This document shows positions 56,767 to 64,000 of a DNA stretch of 64,000 bases, piece by piece. This DNA comes from Streptomyces rishiriensis. GTDB taxonomy: Bacteria; Actinomycetota; Actinomycetes; Streptomycetales; Streptomycetaceae. The notes under the pieces are model-generated. The model saw only the letters and a list, made by a program, of their open reading frames with translations, was not told where the DNA came from and did not search any database. A program made the translations under genes and the position numbers. Location: NCBI RefSeq assembly GCF_003112535.1, contig NZ_BEWA01000003.1, forward strand, positions 248,001-312,000, read 5' to 3'. The number at the start of each line of letters is the position of its first letter. Position 1 is the stretch's first letter.

Positions 56767-57549
56767 TCACGGCGAGGCCGGAGGGTACAGCGACCTCGGC
56801 AGCCGGGAGGCCGCCGCCGAGTCCAGCAGCCACAGCGTGCGGGACCGGCCCCGGGCGCCCGCCGCCGGGGCCTGGATCTCGCCCGCGCCGGACAGCGCGA
56901 TCGCCGCGGCCTGCGCCTTGTCCTCGCCGGCCGCGAGCAGCCACACCTCGCGGGCCGCCCGGATCGCCGGGAGGGTGAGGGTGACCCGGGTCGGCGGGGG
57001 CTTGGGCGCGCCGCGCACGCCCACCACCGTGCGCTCGGTCTCCCGCACGGCCGGCAGCTCCGGGAAGAGCGAGGCCACATGGGTGTCCGGGCCGACGCCC
57101 AGCATCAGGACGTCGAACGGGGGCACGGCGCCATGGTTGCCGGGACCGGCCGCGCGGGCCAGCTCCTCGGCGTAGGCGACCGCGGCCGCCTCCACGTCCG
57201 TGCCGTGCGGACCGTCGGACGCGGGCATGGCGTGCACACGCTCGGGGTCCACGGGGACGGAGTCCAGCAGGGCCTCGCGGGCCTGCGTGACGTTGCGCTC
57301 CGGGTCGCCCTCGGGCAGGAACCGCTCGTCGCCCCACCACAGGTCGAGACGGCTCCAGTCGACGGCGTCCCGGGCCGGCGCGGCCGCCAGCGCGGCGAGC
57401 AGTCCGTTGCCGTTGCGGCCGCCCGTGAGGACCACGGACGCCAGGCCCCGGGAGGCCTGGGCGTCCACGATCTTCGTGATCAGACGGGCCGCGGCGGCCT
57501 GCGCCATCAGCTCCTTGTCGTGGTGCACGACCAGCTGAGGGGTGCTCAC
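56767..57549 (-). CDS. pgl: 6-phosphogluconolactonase
   Basis: 260 aa, DevB/SOL family. Hydrolyses 6-phosphogluconolactone to 6-phosphogluconate. VVLTGGRNGNGLLAAL, WWGDERFLPEGDPERN and FDVLMLGVGPDTHVASLFP are the family motifs; the usual GPDGH reads GPDTH here. GTG 57549 overlaps the opcA stop (GTGA). Last gene of the tkt-tal-zwf-opcA-pgl operon. Confidence 0.94.
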   Translation of the reverse strand: MSTPQLVVHHDKELMAQAAAARLITKIVDAQASRGLASVVLTGGRNGNGLLAALAAAPARDAVDWSRLDLWWGDERFLPEGDPERNVTQAREALLDSVPVDPERVHAMPASDGPHGTDVEAAAVAYAEELARAAGPGNHGAVPPFDVLMLGVGPDTHVASLFPELPAVRETERTVVGVRGAPKPPPTRVTLTLPAIRAAREVWLLAAGEDKAQAAAIALSGAGEIQAPAAGARGRSRTLWLLDSAAASRLPRSLYPPASP

Positions 57550-58676
57550 TGCGGATCCGCTTTCCTGACCGGGGGCATCTGCGCCGGAGAGGGCCGGTCC
57601 GCGTCGCCCTGGCTCGCCGGGACGGCGGCCGGACGGGCCGGTTCGGCCTCGCGGTCGGCGGCCGCAGGCTCCGTCGCCGTGCGCACCGGGAGGGCCGGCG
57701 TGGGTTGAGCGGCCGCCGCGGCCCGCTCCGCCTCGCGCTCCGCGGCCGACTGGCCGCCGAGCCGGTCCACGCCGAACCGCAGCGCGGACGCGTACGTGTC
57801 GTCGGGGTCGAGCCTGCGCAGCTCCTCCGCGAGCAGCTCGGACGTCTCACGCCGCTTGAGCGCCACCGCGCGGTCCGGCTGGCCCGGCAGGGCCAGGGTG
57901 GCCATCGCCCCGTCCGACCGGTGCAGCGTGATCGGGCCGCCGGTGGTCTCCATCCGGACCTGGGTCAGACCCGGGCCGGCCGAGACCGCGCGACGGACGT
58001 GGACGTGGAGCCGGTCGGCGAGCCACATGGCGAGCAGCTCGACGCTCGGGTTGGCCTCCTCGCCCGCCACTTCGGCGGACACGATCTCGCAGCTGACCTG
58101 GTCGAGGGCGGCGGCCAGCATCGAGCGCCACGGGGTGATCCGGGCCCACGCCAGGTCGGTGTCGCCCGGCTCGTAGCTGTCGGCCCGGGCCCGCAGTTCA
58201 CCGATGGGCTTCTCGGCCGCGTAGCTGTCGGTGACCCGGCGCTGGCCCAGGGCGCCCAGCGGATCGCCCGCCGGGTCGCGGGGGGCGTCCACCGACCACC
58301 AGACCACCACCGGCGCGTCCGGCAGCAGCAGTGGCAGGACGACCGACTGGGCGTGGTCGGAGACCTCGCCGTACAGCCGGAGGATGACCGTCTCGCCGCT
58401 GCCGGCGTCCGCGCCCAGCCGCACCTCGGCGTCGAGGCGGGACTGGGTGCGGCCCCGGGAAGAGCGCGAGACGCGCTTGATGACCACCAGCGTGCGCGAG
58501 GGGTGCTCGTGCGACGCGTCGTTGGCGGCCTTCAGGGCGTCGTAGGCGTTCTCCTCGTCCGTGACGACGACGAGGGTGAGCACCATGCCGACGGCGGGGG
58601 TGCCTATCGCGCGGCGGCCCTGCACCAGTGCCTTGTTGATCTTGCTGGCAGTGGTGTCCGTGAGGTCTGTCTTCAT
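57546..58676 (-). CDS. opcA: OpcA, glucose-6-phosphate dehydrogenase assembly protein
   Basis: 376 aa. Starts MKTDLTDTTASKINKALVQGRRAIG; contains ENAYDALKAANDASHEHPSRTLVVI and LPLLLPDAPVVVWWSVDAP, typical of OpcA, needed for correct assembly or activity of Zwf in cyanobacteria and actinobacteria. The last 75 residues are a low-complexity A/P/E tail. ATG 58676 overlaps the zwf stop (ATGA). Confidence 0.94.
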   Translation of the reverse strand: MKTDLTDTTASKINKALVQGRRAIGTPAVGMVLTLVVVTDEENAYDALKAANDASHEHPSRTLVVIKRVSRSSRGRTQSRLDAEVRLGADAGSGETVILRLYGEVSDHAQSVVLPLLLPDAPVVVWWSVDAPRDPAGDPLGALGQRRVTDSYAAEKPIGELRARADSYEPGDTDLAWARITPWRSMLAAALDQVSCEIVSAEVAGEEANPSVELLAMWLADRLHVHVRRAVSAGPGLTQVRMETTGGPITLHRSDGAMATLALPGQPDRAVALKRRETSELLAEELRRLDPDDTYASALRFGVDRLGGQSAAEREAERAAAAAQPTPALPVRTATEPAAADREAEPARPAAVPASQGDADRPSPAQMPPVRKADPQ

Positions 58677-60220
58677 GGCCGGCGCCAGCTCCGTCCGTCT
58701 CGCTCGAGCATCTGGTCGGCCTCGACCGGCCCCCATGTGCCGGACGGGTACTGCGCGGGCTTGCCGTTCTTGTCCCAGTACTGCTCGATCGGGTCGAGGA
58801 TCTTCCAGGACAGCTCCACCTCTTCCGTGCGGGGGAAGAGGTTCGAGTCCCCGAGCAGCACGTCGAGGATGAGCCGCTCGTACGCCTCGGGCGAGGACTC
58901 CGTGAAGGACTCGCCGTAGGCGAAGTCCATCGACACGTCCCGGATCTCCATCGACGTGCCGGGGACCTTGGAGCCGAAGCGGACCGTGATGCCCTCGTCC
59001 GGCTGGACGCGGATGACGATCGCGTTGGCGCCGAGCTCCTCGGTGGCGGTGGAGTCGAAGGGGGAGTGCGGCGCCCGCTGGAAGACCACCGCGATCTCGG
59101 TGACCCGGCGGCCGAGCCGCTTGCCGGTGCGCAGGTAGAAGGGGACGCCCGCCCAGCGGCGGTTGTCCACGCCCAGCTTGATCGCCGCGTAGGTGTCGGT
59201 CTTCGACTTGGGGTCGATGCCGTCCTCTTCGAGATAGCCGACGGCCTTCTCGCCGCCCTGCCAGCCCGCGGCGTACTGACCGCGCACGGTGTCGCGGCCC
59301 AGGTCCTTCGGCAGCCGGACGGCGCCGAGCACCTTGGTCTTCTCGGCGGCCAGCGCGTCCGCGTCGAAGGAGGCCGGCTCCTCCATGGCCGTGAGGGCCA
59401 TGAGCTGGAGCAGGTGGTTCTGGATGACGTCACGGGCGGCGCCGATGCCGTCGTAGTAGCCGGCCCGGCCGCCGATGCCGATGTCCTCGGCCATGGTGAT
59501 CTGCACGTGGTCCACGAAGGACCGGTTCCAGATCGGCTCGAACATGGTGTTGGCGAAGCGGAGCGCCAGGATGTTCTGGACGGTCTCCTTGCCGAGGTAG
59601 TGGTCGATGCGGAAGACCTGGTCCGAGCCGAAGACCTCGTGCACGACCTTGTTGAGCTCCTCGGCCGAGGCGAGGTCGTGGCCGAAGGGCTTCTCGATGA
59701 CCGCCCGTCGCCAGGAGCCGTTTTTCTGGTCGGCCAGGCCGTGCTTCTTCAGCTGCTGGATGACCACCGGGAAGGAGCGCGGCGGCACGGACAGGTAGAA
59801 GGCGAAGTTGCCGCCCGTGCCCTGTGCCTTGTCGAGCTCCTCGATGGTGGCGCGCAGCCGCTCGAAGGCGTCGTCGTCGTCGAAGGTGCCCTGGACGAAG
59901 CGCATGCCCTGGACGAGCTGCTGCCAGACCTCCTCGCGGAAGGGGGTGCGGGCGTGCTCCCTGACCGCGTCGTGGACCTCCTGTGCGAAGTCCTCGTGCT
60001 CCCACTCGCGGCGGGCGAAACCGACCAGCGAGAAGCCCGGCGGCAGCAGACCCCGGTTGGCGAGGTCGTACACGGCGGGCATGAGCTTCTTCCGGGACAG
60101 ATCGCCCGTGACGCCGAAGATGACCAGGCCCGACGGCCCCGCGATGCGCGGGAGCCGTCGGTCGGCGGGGTCACGGAGCGGGTTGGCTCCGGAACCGGAA
60201 AGGCCGGAATGGGGCGACAA
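58673..60220 (-). CDS. zwf: Glucose-6-phosphate 1-dehydrogenase
   Basis: 515 aa. Makes NADPH and 6-phosphogluconolactone. NADP-binding GVTGDLSRKKLMPAVYDL, active-site RIDHYLGKE, and FYLRTGKRL. Start TTG 60220: GGAGGG of its ribosome-binding site lies at the end of tal, 8 nt upstream, and the TTG is 4 nt past the tal stop; the family core begins NPLRDPADRRLPRI a few residues later. Pathway neighbours tal, opcA and pgl are in the same operon. Confidence 0.97.
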   Translation of the reverse strand: MSPHSGLSGSGANPLRDPADRRLPRIAGPSGLVIFGVTGDLSRKKLMPAVYDLANRGLLPPGFSLVGFARREWEHEDFAQEVHDAVREHARTPFREEVWQQLVQGMRFVQGTFDDDDAFERLRATIEELDKAQGTGGNFAFYLSVPPRSFPVVIQQLKKHGLADQKNGSWRRAVIEKPFGHDLASAEELNKVVHEVFGSDQVFRIDHYLGKETVQNILALRFANTMFEPIWNRSFVDHVQITMAEDIGIGGRAGYYDGIGAARDVIQNHLLQLMALTAMEEPASFDADALAAEKTKVLGAVRLPKDLGRDTVRGQYAAGWQGGEKAVGYLEEDGIDPKSKTDTYAAIKLGVDNRRWAGVPFYLRTGKRLGRRVTEIAVVFQRAPHSPFDSTATEELGANAIVIRVQPDEGITVRFGSKVPGTSMEIRDVSMDFAYGESFTESSPEAYERLILDVLLGDSNLFPRTEEVELSWKILDPIEQYWDKNGKPAQYPSGTWGPVEADQMLERDGRSWRRP

Positions 60221-60224
60221 GTTC

Positions 60225-61343
60225 TCAGCCCTCCGAGGGGGCGAGGCGCTCCAGCTCCGCCTCGGTCGACTTGAGCAGGTCGTTCCAGGACGCCTCGAAC
60301 TTGTCGACGCCCTCGTCCTCGAGGAGCTGGACCACCTCGTCGTAGGAGATCCCGAGCTTCTCGACGGCGTCGATCTCGGCGCGGGCCTGCTCGTAGGTGC
60401 CGGCGATGGTGTTGCCGGTGATCTGCCCGTGGTCCTCGGCGGCGAACAGGGTCGCCTCCGGCATGGTGTTCACCGTGTTCGGCGCCACCAGCTCGTCCAC
60501 GTACAGGGTGTCCTTGTAGGCGGGGTCCTTCACACCGGTGGAGGCCCACAGCGGACGCTGCTTGTTGGCGCCCGCCTTCTCCAGCGCGGCCCAGCGCTCG
60601 CCGGCGAAGACCTCCTCGTACGCCTGGTAGGCGAGGCGGGCGTTGGCGAGACCGGCCTTGCCGCGGGCGGCCTTGGCCTCGTCGGTGCCGAGCGCGTCGA
60701 GGCGCTTGTCGATCTCGGTGTCCACGCGGGACACGAAGAAGGACGCCACGGAGTGGATCTTCGACAGGTCCAGGCCGCGCTCCTTGGCCTGCTCCAGGCC
60801 GGACAGGTAGGCGTCCATGACCTGGCGGTAGCGCTCCAGCGAGAAGATCAGCGTGACGTTGACGCTGATGCCCAGGCCGATGACCTCGGTGATGGCCGGC
60901 AGACCGCCCATCGTGGCCGGGATCTTGATCAGCGTGTTGGGGCGGTCGACCAGCCAGGCGAGCTGCTTGGCCTCGGCGACCGTCGGCTTGGTGTGGTGGG
61001 CCAGGCGCGGGTCGACCTCGATGGACACCCGGCCGTCCTGGCCGCCGGTGGCGTCGAAGACCGGGCGCAGGATGTCGGCGGCGTCGCGGACGTCCGCCGT
61101 CGTGATCATGCGGATGGCCTCTTCGACCGTCACCTTGCGGGCGGCGAGGTCCGACAGCTGCTGGTCGTAGCCGTCGCCCTGCGAGATCGCCTTCTGGAAG
61201 ATCGACGGGTTGGTGGTGACGCCCACGACGTGCTGCTGGTCGATCAGCTCGGCGAGGTTGCCGGACGTGATCCGCTTGCGCGACAGGTCGTCCAGCCAGA
61301 TCGCGACGCCTTCTTCGGAGAGGCGCTTGAGTGCGTCTGTCAT
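60225..61343 (-). CDS. tal: Transaldolase
   Basis: 372 aa, the long transaldolase type of actinobacteria. [13 protein letters not shown] signature, Schiff-base lysine in [20 protein letters not shown], and [23 protein letters not shown]. Transfers a dihydroxyacetone unit between sugar phosphates. ATG 61343, 32 nt after tkt. Confidence 0.97.
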   Translation of the reverse strand: MTDALKRLSEEGVAIWLDDLSRKRITSGNLAELIDQQHVVGVTTNPSIFQKAISQGDGYDQQLSDLAARKVTVEEAIRMITTADVRDAADILRPVFDATGGQDGRVSIEVDPRLAHHTKPTVAEAKQLAWLVDRPNTLIKIPATMGGLPAITEVIGLGISVNVTLIFSLERYRQVMDAYLSGLEQAKERGLDLSKIHSVASFFVSRVDTEIDKRLDALGTDEAKAARGKAGLANARLAYQAYEEVFAGERWAALEKAGANKQRPLWASTGVKDPAYKDTLYVDELVAPNTVNTMPEATLFAAEDHGQITGNTIAGTYEQARAEIDAVEKLGISYDEVVQLLEDEGVDKFEASWNDLLKSTEAELERLAPSEG

Positions 61344-61375
61344 GGAATTACATCTCCTACGGTCGTATGTGAGCG

Positions 61376-63463
<2,088 letters not shown>

Positions 63464-63824
63464 CCTGGGTCAGGGCTCCTCTCCACATGTCACGCATGTC
63501 GAATGCCGGTGCACGCGGCGCCCACCGGCCGTTGTCGAGCCTACCCCCGTGCGAACCTGCATTTTTTCGAGTCATTCCAGACTGCCGGGTAGCTTCGCGA
63601 TCCGCCTCCCGACCGGTGTGTTCCCTGTTCGGCAAGTGAATACGGAGCTGCTCGTACGAGTGCTCAACAGAGTGCCTCCCGGCTCTTCCGCGGGCGTCCG
63701 CCAACACGACCCCACCCCCGCGAATGTCGGGGTATGGGCAACGTCTAGAGTGGCGTGGTACGCGCGAGCCTTTACGGGGAGTTCACACCCGCGGGCTTGC
63801 TGGGAGTCTCTGTCAGGGGTGTGC
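63464..63824. other. Divergent promoter region between tkt and ctaB
   Basis: About 360 bases. Holds promoters for both genes; a TAGAGT -10-like box sits at about 63746-63751 on the plus strand. A run of six T near 63561-63566 stands out. No gene seen. Confidence 0.5.
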
Positions 63825-64000
63825 GTGACGGCCGTTGAATCCCGTCCAGTAGGGATCGTCGGGGCGAGCCAGAGCCCGAGCCGGCGGCCGGTCGGGGCCC
63901 GGGTCAAGGCGTTCGTGGCGCTGACCAAGCCGCGGATCATCGAACTGCTGCTGATCACCACCGTCCCGGTGATGTTCTTGGCGCAGCAGGGCGTTCCGGA
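63825..64000 (+). CDS. ctaB: Protoheme IX farnesyltransferase, N-terminal part
   Basis: Cut by the window end after 58 codons. The translation [10 protein letters not shown]...[33 protein letters not shown] includes the start of helix 1 and the family opening [14 protein letters not shown] of CtaB/CyoE, which makes heme O for cytochrome oxidase. GTG 63825 follows AGGGG at about 5 nt; an in-frame GTG at 63819 is possible. Upstream of tkt in conserved actinobacterial order. Confidence 0.88.
   Translation, partial: MTAVESRPVGIVGASQSPSRRPVGARVKAFVALTKPRIIELLLITTVPVMFLAQQGVP

Overview
The window is high-GC chromosomal DNA with GTG/TTG starts, ATGA/GTGA stop-start overlaps, WhiA, and a conserved uvr/rapZ/whiA/gap-pgk-tpi/zwf-tkt order. 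This points to a Streptomyces (actinomycete) core-chromosome segment; by recall it resembles the S. coelicolor SCO1934-SCO1966 region in reverse order. No rRNA, tRNA or CRISPR array was seen.

Layout. 0-7.3 kb: CorA transporter, methyltransferase, a pseudouridine-catabolism pair (psuG-psuK), Ogt DNA-alkyl repair, secreted glycerophosphodiesterase, MHYT membrane protein. 7.3-13.6 kb: uvrB, then a Ter stress module (TerD, a TerD-pseudoATPase fusion, TerC) with a yybP-ykoY manganese riboswitch in front of terC. 13.7-22.5 kb: small transport and metabolic genes, including a frameshifted chaA antiporter, LD-carboxypeptidase, aroQ and an amino-acid ABC transporter. 22.6-28.4 kb: uvrA, then a 1.6-kb IS5-family element that carries an extra lipoprotein gene and sits in the stop codon of a sugar kinase. 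28.8-35.4 kb: a helix-turn-helix gene and the uvrC-rapZ-yvcK-whiA operon, ending in a 42-nt perfect palindrome. 35.5-46 kb: secreted M14 carboxypeptidase, gap-pgk-tpiA-secG, an RbpA paralogue, an MFS exporter, pgi. 46-56.7 kb: a PadR-controlled ABC/FtsX exporter and a sugar-uptake locus (two binding proteins, a GH13 glycosidase, two permeases, no ATPase). 56.8-64 kb: pgl-opcA-zwf-tal-tkt pentose-phosphate operon and the start of ctaB.

How it works together. uvrA, uvrB, uvrC and ogt share one promoter type (TTGTCAGTG-N8-TANNNT, the RecA-NDp/PafBC type known from actinobacteria), and an MFS exporter at 43003 has the same promoter. This suggests one DNA-damage regulon that includes an efflux pump. 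The glycolytic genes, pgi and the pentose-phosphate operon form a central-carbon block around the rapZ-yvcK-whiA control genes. terC appears to be switched translationally by Mn2+: the 3' strand of riboswitch stem P1 can pair either with the 5' strand or with the terC ribosome-binding site. The sugar locus carries three copies of a TACCTAACATG-like motif at its promoters, the first in the intergenic region shared with padR.
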